DNA of 60,443 nucleotides from Woeseiaceae bacterium. GTDB lineage: Bacteria; Pseudomonadota; Gammaproteobacteria; Steroidobacterales; Woeseiaceae. The notes beneath the pieces were generated by a model, which was not told the DNA's origin, did no database searches, and was given only the letters and a program-made list of their open reading frames with translations. Position numbers and translations under genes: made by a program. Location of the stretch: contig JASJCH010000025.1 of the NCBI GenBank assembly GCA_030066075.1, positions 1 to 60,443 of the forward strand. Direction: 5' to 3'. Positions 7,700 to 16,608 of this stretch are shown one piece after another. How positions within the stretch are numbered: position 1 is the stretch's first letter; each line of letters starts with the position of its first letter.

Positions 7700-8260
7700 T
7701 CAGGAAAGGCAATCATACAACCGAAGCCAGTCGAACGCAGGGCCCGGATCGGTTTTGCGGCCGGGTGCAATATCCGCATGCGCGGCGATTTCGCGCCCGG
7801 TGATGCCCGGATACGCTTCTGCAATGGCGGCGACCACGGCGGCCAGGGAAGTGTACTGTGCATCGCTGTAAGGCGTCTCGTCCTCGCCCTCGAGTTCGAC
7901 CCCGATAGAGAAGTCATTGCAGCAGGTCCTGCCGCGGAACGTCGACTCGCCCGCATGCCAGGCGCGCTGGGTGAAGGGCACGAACTGGATGACTTCGCCG
8001 TCGCGTCGGATCAGCAAGTGGGCAGACACTTCCAGCCCGCGAATCTGCTGGAAATACGGATGGGCGTCCCAGTCGAGCCGATTGGTGAACAGGTGCTCGA
8101 TCTCCGGCCCGCCGAATTCACCCGGCGGCAGGCTGATGCCATGCACAACCAGTAATTCGGGCACAGCGTTGGCTGGGCGCTCGTCGCAGTTGGGACTCGG
8201 ACACTGCCGCGCGGGTTCGATCAGGCCGCTGTCGGTATCGATGCTAAAGCGCTCGCTCAT
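7700..8260 (-). CDS. ampD: 1,6-anhydro-N-acetylmuramyl-L-alanine amidase AmpD
   Basis: A 186-residue cytoplasmic zinc amidase of the amidase_2 family that recycles peptidoglycan by removing the peptide from anhydro-muropeptides. Zinc ligands match AmpD: the His in LLVVHGISLPPGEFG and the His and Asp in AHADIAPGRKTDPGPAF. The WHAGES and IGVELEG blocks are also present. The frame is open upstream, but I take ATG at 8258-8260 (MSERFS) because the family starts about 30 residues before LVVH. Loss of AmpD causes muropeptide build-up and AmpC induction in other bacteria. It heads an ampD-ampE-btuF unit and is divergent from rsmE. Confidence 0.92.
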   Translation of the reverse strand: MSERFSIDTDSGLIEPARQCPSPNCDERPANAVPELLVVHGISLPPGEFGGPEIEHLFTNRLDWDAHPYFQQIRGLEVSAHLLIRRDGEVIQFVPFTQRAWHAGESTFRGRTCCNDFSIGVELEGEDETPYSDAQYTSLAAVVAAIAEAYPGITGREIAAHADIAPGRKTDPGPAFDWLRLYDCLS

Positions 8261-8303
8261 TGGTATACGATAGTCGTTCGAGCAGCACGTAAAATCAACG
8301 CCG

Positions 8304-9047
8304 ATGTCTTTGACCCGCCTGTACAGCAACGACCGTCTCGGCACGGGCGCCACCTTGCGCCTCGAGGGAGACCGGGCCCGCTACGTGGGCCGCGTGCTGC
8401 GACTGCGGCCCGGCGACGTGCTCACGGTGTTTAATGGCGATGACGGCGAGTTTTCGGCGCATATTGTCAAGGTCACGAAGTCATCGGCCGAAGTGCTCGT
8501 CGAAGACCCGGTGGAGTCGACGACCGAGTCGGCGCTCAAGCTGCACCTCGTCCAGGGCATCTCACGCGGCGAGCGCATGGATTTCGTCATTCAGAAGGCC
8601 ACGGAACTCGGCGTCAAGCGGATAACGCCGGTCATTACCGAGTACTGTGTCGTGAAGCTGGACGAGAAACGCGCCGCGAAGCGCCGCGATCACTGGCAGG
8701 GCGTGGCCGAGAGCGCCTGCGAACAGTCCGGGCGCATCCGCCCGCCCCTGATCGACGCGCCGGTCGCACTCAACAGCTGGTTCGGCATGGGCGCGAAAGA
8801 ACCCTGCACCGACCTGATCCTGCAGCCCGGCGCGCCGACGCCGCTGGCGTTGATGGAGGCGCCAGCCACGAAGGTCTGTCTCCTTATTGGCCCCGAGGGC
8901 GGCTTCAGTGACCAGGAGTACGACGACGCTGATCTCGCGGGCTTCACCGGCGTATCGCTGGGCCCACGGGTCTTGCGCACGGAAACGGCGGCGCTGGCCG
9001 CGATCGCCGTGGCTCAGTCCCTGTGGGGTGATCTCGGAGCGAAGTGA
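8304..9047 (+). CDS. rsmE: 16S rRNA m3U1498 methyltransferase RsmE
   Basis: A 247-residue SPOUT-class methyltransferase that methylates U1498 of 16S rRNA in the 30S subunit, using S-adenosylmethionine. The N-terminal PUA-like part (ARYVGRVLRLRPGDVLTVFNGDDGEF) is followed by ERMDFVIQKATELGVKRITP. The trefoil-knot SAM site is seen as LLIGPEGGFSDQEYDDA and LGPRVLRTETAALAAI. Length and motifs are those of the family. It stands alone, divergent from ampD by a 43-bp gap. Confidence 0.95.
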   Translation: MSLTRLYSNDRLGTGATLRLEGDRARYVGRVLRLRPGDVLTVFNGDDGEFSAHIVKVTKSSAEVLVEDPVESTTESALKLHLVQGISRGERMDFVIQKATELGVKRITPVITEYCVVKLDEKRAAKRRDHWQGVAESACEQSGRIRPPLIDAPVALNSWFGMGAKEPCTDLILQPGAPTPLALMEAPATKVCLLIGPEGGFSDQEYDDADLAGFTGVSLGPRVLRTETAALAAIAVAQSLWGDLGAK

Positions 9048-9104
9048 CGTTCCGGCCGCGCTGCGCCCAGGGCGCAGTCACGGCCGGAATTCATGAGCGG
9101 ATTG

Positions 9105-9659
9105 CTAGTCTTCCCGGCTACCGATAGGAACCATCAGGTGCGCGTAGGGCGTTCCTTTCCACATCACGTACGGACCACCGTTATCCGGGTCGGTGGGGAA
9201 CGCCTCCAATAAGGCCGGGGGCGCGACGATCATCAGGTGTGCGCCTTCCACTATCCATTCGTTGTCTTCTGTGGGACCTTCGGCGTAAGGGTCGATGTTA
9301 CTTGCGCCCTCGTCACCAGCCAGCATGTAGGAGATGCCCAGCGCATCAGCCTCGAATTCCTTCTTGTTGGACCACGCATCAGCCCACTCCATCCACTCGG
9401 CGTCCATGCACATCGGCGCTGTTCCGGTAAGCATCGGCGGAGTCGGGAAACAGGTGTACCCGTTCGAACCCTCTCGCAGGACGTTGCCTTCCCAGTCCAC
9501 GACCGTCGCGTCTTCCGCCATTCCCGGCCATGCCGCGCTCAAGGCATCCGCGATCATGTCCGCGTGACCGTCAGCAGGTGCGGTCACAGGCAGCATGCAC
9601 ACGGCAACGGCAAGAGCAGCAATGCCCAATACCCCATTATCGGTTTTGGATATTCTCAT
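9105..9659 (-). CDS. Hypothetical secreted protein
   Basis: A 184-residue protein that I do not recognise beyond its export signal. Residues 1-30 form a signal peptide ending near APADGH. The mature part is acidic, rich in Trp, Met and Asp, and contains a Cys pair in GYTCFPTPPMLTGTAPMCMDAEW that could form a disulfide. A later stretch (VEGAHLMIVAPPALLEAFPTDP) and YVMWKGTPYAHLMVPI look like strands of a compact domain. A GGGGAG site lies about 8 bases before the ATG. It is a single-gene unit with about 130 bp of non-coding DNA upstream. Confidence 0.7.
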   Translation of the reverse strand: MRISKTDNGVLGIAALAVAVCMLPVTAPADGHADMIADALSAAWPGMAEDATVVDWEGNVLREGSNGYTCFPTPPMLTGTAPMCMDAEWMEWADAWSNKKEFEADALGISYMLAGDEGASNIDPYAEGPTEDNEWIVEGAHLMIVAPPALLEAFPTDPDNGGPYVMWKGTPYAHLMVPIGSRED

Positions 9660-9791
9660 TCTTATTTCTCCCCTTTATTGAGACCTCGATGCGAGACGAC
9701 AAGAAATTCACGCGGCTGCATGAGGTCGGTAGCCAACATTCTAGCTGAATCCAGCATTTCTGCTGTGGGGGTGCAGGCGATGATTGTCCGC

Positions 9792-10274
9792 TCACACAAT
9801 CATGCCATTCTCTTTGGCGATCTGCTCGAAGAACTCCTCTGCATTCGGATGCAGTAGCGCTCGTTCGTCACGCCGCTCGAACACGAAAACGGAGTGAGAC
9901 TCGCCTGACGAGTTTGCGGTCAGGAAGATCGCCGCGCCCAGCTCATTCTGTCCCAGTGGGTAGAAGCCCGCTTCGGCAAGGCCGTCGGAGCAAATCGGAT
10001 AGAGAAAATATTCTTCGTCGCCCAGTCGAACGATCGGAGACTCGCGCAGCCGCGTCGACTCCCAAACTAGCTTCATCGAACGGGGCACACTCTTGCCCAG
10101 GTAGCCTTCATAAGAGCCCCAATCAGGGTTCTCATATCTATGCCGCATCATCTCTCGCTGAGAGGCTTCAATCTTGTCTTGGCCCGAGACCTTCTTGAAA
10201 ACCCAGACAACAGACCTTTTCAGTGCAAGTGCCGCGGCTGTCACTGCAACGAATACAACGACGACGATCGGCAC
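9792..10274 (-). CDS. Hypothetical membrane-anchored protein
   Basis: A 160-residue protein with one N-terminal transmembrane helix (IVVVVFVAVTAAALAL) followed by a basic cytoplasmic-type segment and a small soluble domain ending in HPNAEEFFEQIAKENGMIV. The C-terminal half vaguely recalls SMI1/KNR4-type (SUKH) domains, but I cannot support that by motif. GTG at 10274 is the only standard start; the frame is open a further 17 codons upstream to a TAG, and the residues there (LNWSDYLWV) would extend the helix. It lies 40 bases after the cupin gene on the same strand. Confidence 0.6.
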   Translation of the reverse strand: MPIVVVVFVAVTAAALALKRSVVWVFKKVSGQDKIEASQREMMRHRYENPDWGSYEGYLGKSVPRSMKLVWESTRLRESPIVRLGDEEYFLYPICSDGLAEAGFYPLGQNELGAAIFLTANSSGESHSVFVFERRDERALLHPNAEEFFEQIAKENGMIV

Positions 10275-10314
10275 CCACAGGTAGTCGCTCCAGTTCAGGC
10301 TCGTGTCCTCGTGG

Positions 10315-10680
10315 TCAGTCCGTTGCTATGTAGTTGTCTTGCTGGAATCGCGGCGTGCACAGCGCCAGGAAGATAAGGTCCCTGTCGCCCGTGTTAGTGA
10401 TCCGTTGTTCGGCACCGGGAGGAATGAGCACGATGTCGCCAACAGTGACGCTTTCAGGGTCCTGACCCTCAACCTCAACGAGACCCTCGCCTTCCAGTAT
10501 GACGTAACGTTCCGCGGTATTGGCCACCTTGTGAAATGCGGTGGTTACGCCGGGCTCGACGCGAGCGCGCGCGATTGAGAGTGCTTCGTCGTCCACGGAG
10601 TTGGACAGCTCGAGAATGTGGCAGCGCTCCGGCGTGTAATACTCTTGCGCCAAGTCGGGGCGCACGACGCCGGCTTTCAC
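10315..10680 (-). CDS. Cupin-domain protein
   Basis: A 121-residue single-domain cupin. The two conserved cupin motifs are visible as VEPGVTTAFHKVANTAERYVILEGEG and GDIVLIPPGAEQRITNTGDRDLIFLALCTPRF. The first motif has H and E in the usual metal-binding spacing but lacks the second His, so metal binding may be altered. Such small cupins include mannose-6-phosphate-isomerase-like and ectoine-synthase-like proteins; no substrate can be assigned. It follows chpC by 4 bases and may be expressed from the end of the chemosensory operon. Confidence 0.8.
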   Translation of the reverse strand: MKAGVVRPDLAQEYYTPERCHILELSNSVDDEALSIARARVEPGVTTAFHKVANTAERYVILEGEGLVEVEGQDPESVTVGDIVLIPPGAEQRITNTGDRDLIFLALCTPRFQQDNYIATD

Positions 10681-10684
10681 TGAC

Positions 10685-11155
10685 CTAGGCCTGCAGGGAC
10701 TCTTGCGCCAGCAGCCCCTCGAGACTCTCGAGGTCGGGGATCAAAGGAAACTCATTGATCATTTTGACCCGGCACAGGACCGGCGCCTCGGAAGGCCAAC
10801 CCTCGGTCGTGTGCAGGCTCAAAACGTCGCGGTTGACGCGGACCAGCTGCGGGAAACCCTGGGTGAGCACGCCGAAGAACCCGGTTTTGAGCTGGCCGCC
10901 GCCCGCGTAGAACACAACGATTCGCGTTCTGCCCGTCGCCGCCGGCACTTCTTTGCCAAGGAGTCCTTCGAACGACACGACAGGCAACTGGCGACCATTC
11001 CAGTTGACCGTACCCAGCATCCACTTGCGGGCGCCCTCCTCGTGATCGGGCGTCGAGTAACGCACGACCTCGGCCACGCAGGCGCGGGGCACGATAAGCC
11101 GGTCCTCGGCCAATGGCACGAGCAGGCTATATAGTTCGTCGGTCTCTGCGCTCAC
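10685..11155 (-). CDS. chpC: CheW-domain protein ChpC
   Basis: A 156-residue CheW-like adaptor. The fold is seen as YSLLVPLAEDRLIVPRACVAEVVRY, the turn WMLGTVNWNGRQLPVVSFEGLLG, and the central strand RIVVFYAGGGQLKTGFFGVLTQGFPQLVRV. In Pseudomonas, ChpC is the accessory CheW of the type IV pilus chemosensory system. Its ATG overlaps the chpA stop by 4 bases. Upstream pilI is the main CheW protein, so this one probably links extra receptors to the ChpA kinase. Confidence 0.85.
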   Translation of the reverse strand: MSAETDELYSLLVPLAEDRLIVPRACVAEVVRYSTPDHEEGARKWMLGTVNWNGRQLPVVSFEGLLGKEVPAATGRTRIVVFYAGGGQLKTGFFGVLTQGFPQLVRVNRDVLSLHTTEGWPSEAPVLCRVKMINEFPLIPDLESLEGLLAQESLQA

Positions 11156-14100
11156 GTCAGCGTTATCCCTCGTTCTTCGAGCAGCCGGCCAATGGCGTCG
11201 AGCAACTCGGCATCCTGGTACGGCTTGCCGAGGTAGTCGTTGACGCCCAGCTCGATAGCCCGCGCGCGGTGCTTGTCGCCCACACGTGATGTAATCATGA
11301 TGATCGGCACGTCGGCGACGCGCTCGTCATTGCGCACGTGCGAAGCAAATTCGTAGCCGTCCATGCGCGGCATCTCGATGTCGAGCAGAATAATGTCGGG
11401 TTTGCTCTCGGACATGACGCTGATTGCGTCGAGGCCGTCCTTCGCCGTCATCACGCGCATGCCGTTGCGCTGCAGGAAGCGCTCGGTGACGCGGCGGACC
11501 GTGATCGAATCGTCGACGACGAGCGCCAGCGGACGGTCGTCAGTCGGCGCCGGCGCGGCTTTCTTGAGCTCGACCACGGGCGCGCCCGTACGCACGAGCG
11601 CCGCGATGTCGAGAATCAGCACGATGCGGCCATCGCCAAGGATCGTGGCGCCGGAGATGCCGCGAATGCTCGCGAGCTGCGGCCCGACCGTCTTCACGAC
11701 GATTTCCCGGCTGGCAATCATCTCGTCGGTCAGTAGCGCGGCCGAGAACTCGCCCGCGCGGACAAGAATGACCGGGATGAAAGGCTCGTCCTGCGGCAGC
11801 TTGGCCGCTTGCCCACCAAGGTACATGCCGAGGTGACGGAACTTGTAGGTCTGTTCGCCGTACTGGTAGCTCGGCTCCGACTGGCTGAGCAGGTTCTCGA
11901 GCTCGGCCCGCGGGATCCGGGCGACACCTTCGACGGATGGCAACGGCAGCGCATAGACTTCGTCGCCGGTACGCACGATCAGTGCCTGCGTGATTGCCAG
12001 CGTAAACGGCAGGCGCACGGTGAAGTTCGTGCCCTGGCCTGTCACTGACGAGATCCGCAGCGAGCCGCCGAGTTTCTTGACCTCGTTGGCGACCACGTCC
12101 ATCCCGACGCCGCGGCCTGCGGCCTGCGTTACCTTGCCGGCCGTCGTGAATCCCGGCGTCAGGATCAGTTCCATGATCTCTTCGTCGGTGACCTTGGTCT
12201 CCGGCTGCAGCATGTCGAGTTCGTAGGCCTTGCGGCGGATCGCGTCGACATCCAGCCCGCGACCGTCGTCAGCCACGTCAATCACCATCTCCGAGCCTTC
12301 GCGATGCAGCCGGATCGTGATGCGGCCCGTCGCCGGCTTGTCGGACTTCTGGCGATCTTCGGCCGACTCGATACCGTGCACGACGGCGTTGCGCAGCATG
12401 TGCTCGAAGGGCGGCAGCATTTTGTCCAGCACCTGCCGGTCCAGTTCGCCCGCGGCGCCTTCCACCGCCAGCTCGGCACGCTTGTCCGCTTCCTTGGCGA
12501 TCTGTCGCACGAGGCGGGTCAGGCGCGGCACGTGGCGCTCGAAAGGCACCATGCGCGTGCGCATCAGGCCGTCCTGCAGCTCAGCCGTGACGCGCGACTG
12601 CTGCACGAGCAGGCCGTCGGCTTCGGTCGTCAGGGACTGCAAAAGGTCCTTGAGACTCGTCAGGTCGTTCGCCGATTCGGCAAGGGCCCGCGACAGCTGT
12701 TGGATGTTCGAATAGCGATCGAGCTCCAGCGGATCGAAGTCCTGCGCCACCAGCGTGTCCTGGTGCCTGTGCATGATCTCTTTCTCGGTCTCGATCTCCA
12801 GCTTGCGCAGCTGCTCGCGAAGGCGGGCAATGGTCTGCTCGAGTTCCTCGACGTTGAACTCGAACGAGTTGACCTGCTGTGACAGGCGCGAGTGGTAAAT
12901 GCTGATCTCGCCGGCCGCATTGAGCAGATCCTCGAGCAGGTCGGCGTCGATACGTGCGAATTCCTGCCGCTGCTCGGCGCGGGCCGCGGCCGGCCTGGCC
13001 TCCGGCGCTTCCTCCTTCGGCTTCGCGGTGACCATGCGCCTGGCATCCTCGGGCGCAGCGGCAACCGGCTCCGGCGCGGCTTCCGGTTCAGACTCCGCCT
13101 CAGGTTCCGGTTCGGGCTCTGCTGCGGGTTCCGGCTCTGGTTCGGGTTCCGGCTCTGGCTCGGGCTCCGGCTCGGGCTCGGGCTCGGGCTCCGGCTCGGG
13201 CGGCTTTGCGATTTCGGCGAGTTCGTCGGCTAGCGGCGTATCGACAATGACCATGCTGACCGTGTCTTCGGGCTCGATCGTGAACGGCGCGGGCTCCGCA
13301 GCCTCCACGTCTTTCTCGGCCGGTTCCAGTTCAACCTCGGCGTCGTCCGCCACTTCGAACCCGGCGTTGGCCTGCTGGATGCGTTTCTCGAGTTCGCCAG
13401 CCGGCGGTACGGCCCGGTTCGCCATCACGGCATCGCGCATACGATGCAGCTCATCGACACTGTGCTGCAGCAGGTCGTCGATCGCGGGCGTCGGCTTCAC
13501 GCGCCCATCGGCAAGTGAAATCAGGAGCGTCTCGAGTTCGTGGCTCAGGTTGCCCATGGCCGTGATACCCGCCATGCGCGCGCCGCCCTTCAGCGTGTGC
13601 AGGTGGCGCTTGAGCTCCTCCATCGACTGGGAGGACTCCTTGTTGCTGGTCCACTCGAGCAGCGCCTTGTCGGTGGATTCGAGCAGTTCGGCCGACTCCT
13701 CGGTGAAGATCGCCGCGATCTCGGCATCGTAGGCCGGCTCTTCGCTGACGGGCTCGGCTTCCGGTTCTGCAATCGCTTCCGGCGCCGGCGCCGTCTTCGG
13801 CGTGATATCGACGACGTCCTCCGGGACGACCGTGCCCTCGGGCTGCACCGCGTCGGCCAGTTTGCTCAGGTGCTCGACCAGCGTTGAATAATCGGCACGT
13901 TTGCGCTCCGGCTTGTTGATGTCGCCGACAATGGTCCCAATAGCCTGGGCGCCGGCCCTGAGCGCATCGAGGCCCGACTGCTGGAATCCGACCTTGTAGT
14001 CATACACGCGGCGTACAAATCGGTTGAGCGCGGCGGCCACGGCAACGCCGCGCTCGACGTTGGCCATATTGGCGCTGCCATGCAGCGTGTGGCAGGCGCG

Positions 14101-16587
14101 GTGCAACTTCTCGGTCACATCGAACGGCGGGGAGTGCCCCTCGCATGCCGTAAGGTAGTCGACCACGACCTTGAGGTGGCTGGCCGTCTCCTTGGAGAAG
14201 ATGTCGAGCAGCACCGGGTCCATTTCCAGCGCGGGTTCCGGCTCTTTCTCCTCAGCCTCCGCGGGCCGCGCAATCTGCAGCACCGCCGCATTCGGGTCGC
14301 CCTCGGCGAACGCGTTGGCCCGCGCCATCAGCAAAGCGATGTCGAGCTTCGGCTCCGTTCCTACCTCGAGTTGCTCGATGAGCTCCGGTACGGCGCCTGC
14401 GGCTTCGATAATGAAGTCCACCATCGGCGGCGTGCGCACCAGCGTGCGGTTGATCAACCGGTTCAGCAGGTTCTCGACGTTCCAGGCGTATTCGCCGATA
14501 CGTTCGGCGCCGACCATGCGGCCGCTGCCCTTGAGCGTATGGAAGCTGCGCCGCACCGTGATCAGCGTTTCCATGTCCTCGGGATCGTCCTGCCAGGCCG
14601 GCAGCTTGCGCTTGATGGATGCGTACTCTTCCCGCGCCTCCTCGATGAACAGCTCCAGCAGCTCCGGGTCGAGGTGCTCGGCGTCGGGCGCGACGACCGG
14701 CAGCGGCATGACGTCGGTAGCCTGCATGCGCGCCTGCTCGGCCAGCGCCATTTCCTCAGCCTGCTGCCGGATCTCACCTGCGTCGAGCTTTTGCGTCTGC
14801 TCTACCCGAGCCGGCTCCGCACTCGCTTCCTGCGCCAGCCGGTGCTCCACGTCGCGCAACACGGAAAGGCAGGCCTCGGCGTTATCGAGCATGTACCAGG
14901 GCTCGCTGCGGCCGGCTTTGACCGTCTCCATGTAGTATTCGATGCTGACGATGGCGTCAGCCAGCCGGTCCGTTTCCTTCTGCGTGAGTCGTCCGAGACC
15001 CGTGTCTGCCAGCGCGAGCGTTATGAGGCCGCCGATGCGATCGACGATTTCCATCGCCCGCGTCTTGTTGAGCATCAGGAGGCCGGCCTTGATGCCGCGG
15101 ATGAGCGACGGCACGCTGTCGAGACCCTGCGAAGGCGCCTGCTGCGCGAGACTCTGGCCGACCGTTTCCTTGATACGAGCGAGATTGATGATGCACTCGC
15201 GCATCACCGATTCGGCCACCTGCTGGTAGTCGGCTGCTTCCTGGGGCGGCAGGTCTTCGTCTTCTTCCGCGGCCGGTTCGCCAGGCGTGATCATGCGAAC
15301 GAGCTGCTGGTCCAGTCGGTCCTCGACCCTGAGCAGCGTCGACGCAATATCGAGGATAATCTGGTCCGACGCGCCGCCGCCGCGCTCGACCACGGTCTTG
15401 AGTCGGTCTATCTCGCCATCGATATCGCCGCGCAGCTCACCGAGGCCGAGCACGCCGAGCGTGTCGCTGATCTTCTTGAGCAGTTCGAGCTGCGGCACCA
15501 GTTCCGCCGGCTTGTTCATGCCCGTGCGCACGAAGATGTCCAGCACGTCCTTGACCCTGGCGAGGTCTTCCTTGATCGCCGACGCGACCGTTTCCATGAG
15601 CTTGACGCTCGGCGCCGACAGGGCCTCGCGCGCGTGCTCGACCTGCTCGTCGCCCGGCAGCAGTTCGGACAGATTGAAGGCCGCGCGAATCTCGCTGATC
15701 CGCTCACCCGCCGTGCCCGATCGCGCGACGTAGTAAAGAAGGTTGTTCAGCAGGTCATCGATCGGGTGCTGATCGAAAGTCTCCAGCCCGTCGTCGATGA
15801 TGCGCTTGATCTGCCGGTCGGCCTGGCCGAGCAGCCGTTTGAGCGCCACCGAGGTTTCCAGCCCGCCGTCCTGCAGCGACTCGAGGACACCGCCGACAAC
15901 CCAGAACAACTGGTACATGTCGTCGCGCGTCGAGGAGCGTTCCAGGTTGCGCGCAACCGACGCCAGCGTATCGAGGTGGCGCTGCGTGTCGCCGCCCTTG
16001 ATCCAACCCAGCAGCGCGAGCTGGAATTTCGGCCGCAGACGCGTCGCCACCGCAACCGGATCTTCGCCCGTACCCTCACGCTTTTCGGCCTGCCGCGTCG
16101 CTTGCGACGGCGACAGGTTGAGGAGCAACAGCGTGCCCTCGGACAGCAGCGGCTCGCCGCGAGCTGCGCGCAGGTCGTTGAGCATCGGCAGCAACACCAG
16201 CGCGATGTCGCGGCCGCCCCCGAGGAGGCGTTCGATATAAGCCGGCAGTTGCACCATGGCCCGGGTTAACGCATCGAGGCCGTCTTCACGACCCTTGCCG
16301 GCACGCAGCCCCGCCAGGTACTTGCAGCCGAGCTCCATTTCCTCGGTCAGCAAGGCGGCGCCATAGGTTTCGGTCATCTGCAGTGCGCCCCGAACCTGGT
16401 GCAGGAGCTCGCCCGCACGAACGAGCGCCGCCGAGCCGCCGCGCCCATCGACGCAGTCCTCCAACGCCAGGTGGGCGTTGCGAATCGTTTCCATGAGCTC
16501 GCCGGCGACAATCGCCAGTCCACTGGCCGCGCCCGCGCTGCCCGTGTCCTCGACGATCTTTTCCTGGATGCCGGTTTCGCCGCTCAT
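11152..16587 (-). CDS. chpA: ChpA/PilL hybrid chemosensory histidine kinase with multiple Hpt domains
   Basis: An 1811-residue CheA-type kinase for twitching motility. Three Hpt-like sites have recognisable cores: HTLKGSGRMVG (about residue 683), a degenerate HTLHGSANMAN (about 832) and HTLKGGARMAG (about 995); a weaker HQVRG occurs near residue 63. A Pro-Glu repeat linker (about 1120-1170) precedes the dimerisation and kinase domains, with N-box LRNAVVHGIES (about 1400), DVADDGRGLD and GRGVGMDVV. A CheW-like domain (about 1530-1650) and a C-terminal receiver with phospho-acceptor in DIILLDIEMPRMDGYE (about 1734) complete it. It autophosphorylates and passes phosphate to PilG and PilH. It lies between pilJ and chpC. 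Confidence 0.95.
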   Translation of the reverse strand: MSGETGIQEKIVEDTGSAGAASGLAIVAGELMETIRNAHLALEDCVDGRGGSAALVRAGELLHQVRGALQMTETYGAALLTEEMELGCKYLAGLRAGKGREDGLDALTRAMVQLPAYIERLLGGGRDIALVLLPMLNDLRAARGEPLLSEGTLLLLNLSPSQATRQAEKREGTGEDPVAVATRLRPKFQLALLGWIKGGDTQRHLDTLASVARNLERSSTRDDMYQLFWVVGGVLESLQDGGLETSVALKRLLGQADRQIKRIIDDGLETFDQHPIDDLLNNLLYYVARSGTAGERISEIRAAFNLSELLPGDEQVEHAREALSAPSVKLMETVASAIKEDLARVKDVLDIFVRTGMNKPAELVPQLELLKKISDTLGVLGLGELRGDIDGEIDRLKTVVERGGGASDQIILDIASTLLRVEDRLDQQLVRMITPGEPAAEEDEDLPPQEAADYQQVAESVMRECIINLARIKETVGQSLAQQAPSQGLDSVPSLIRGIKAGLLMLNKTRAMEIVDRIGGLITLALADTGLGRLTQKETDRLADAIVSIEYYMETVKAGRSEPWYMLDNAEACLSVLRDVEHRLAQEASAEPARVEQTQKLDAGEIRQQAEEMALAEQARMQATDVMPLPVVAPDAEHLDPELLELFIEEAREEYASIKRKLPAWQDDPEDMETLITVRRSFHTLKGSGRMVGAERIGEYAWNVENLLNRLINRTLVRTPPMVDFIIEAAGAVPELIEQLEVGTEPKLDIALLMARANAFAEGDPNAAVLQIARPAEAEEKEPEPALEMDPVLLDIFSKETASHLKVVVDYLTACEGHSPPFDVTEKLHRACHTLHGSANMANVERGVAVAAALNRFVRRVYDYKVGFQQSGLDALRAGAQAIGTIVGDINKPERKRADYSTLVEHLSKLADAVQPEGTVVPEDVVDITPKTAPAPEAIAEPEAEPVSEEPAYDAEIAAIFTEESAELLESTDKALLEWTSNKESSQSMEELKRHLHTLKGGARMAGITAMGNLSHELETLLISLADGRVKPTPAIDDLLQHSVDELHRMRDAVMANRAVPPAGELEKRIQQANAGFEVADDAEVELEPAEKDVEAAEPAPFTIEPEDTVSMVIVDTPLADELAEIAKPPEPEPEPEPEPEPEPEPEPEPEPEPAAEPEPEPEAESEPEAAPEPVAAAPEDARRMVTAKPKEEAPEARPAAARAEQRQEFARIDADLLEDLLNAAGEISIYHSRLSQQVNSFEFNVEELEQTIARLREQLRKLEIETEKEIMHRHQDTLVAQDFDPLELDRYSNIQQLSRALAESANDLTSLKDLLQSLTTEADGLLVQQSRVTAELQDGLMRTRMVPFERHVPRLTRLVRQIAKEADKRAELAVEGAAGELDRQVLDKMLPPFEHMLRNAVVHGIESAEDRQKSDKPATGRITIRLHREGSEMVIDVADDGRGLDVDAIRRKAYELDMLQPETKVTDEEIMELILTPGFTTAGKVTQAAGRGVGMDVVANEVKKLGGSLRISSVTGQGTNFTVRLPFTLAITQALIVRTGDEVYALPLPSVEGVARIPRAELENLLSQSEPSYQYGEQTYKFRHLGMYLGGQAAKLPQDEPFIPVILVRAGEFSAALLTDEMIASREIVVKTVGPQLASIRGISGATILGDGRIVLILDIAALVRTGAPVVELKKAAPAPTDDRPLALVVDDSITVRRVTERFLQRNGMRVMTAKDGLDAISVMSESKPDIILLDIEMPRMDGYEFASHVRNDERVADVPIIMITSRVGDKHRARAIELGVNDYLGKPYQDAELLDAIGRLLEERGITLT

Positions 16588-16608
16588 TGGTTAACGGTCC
16601 GTGTCTTC

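Noticed and set aside
8261..8353. N-terminal extension of ampD
   Set aside because: AmpD proteins start near MSERFS; the extension overlaps the rsmE promoter and start.
14080..16269. A 729-codon open frame on the plus strand opposite chpA
   Set aside because: It is a high-GC shadow of the minus-strand chpA codons, with an Arg/His/Leu-rich composition and no family motif; chpA has clear domains across the whole region.
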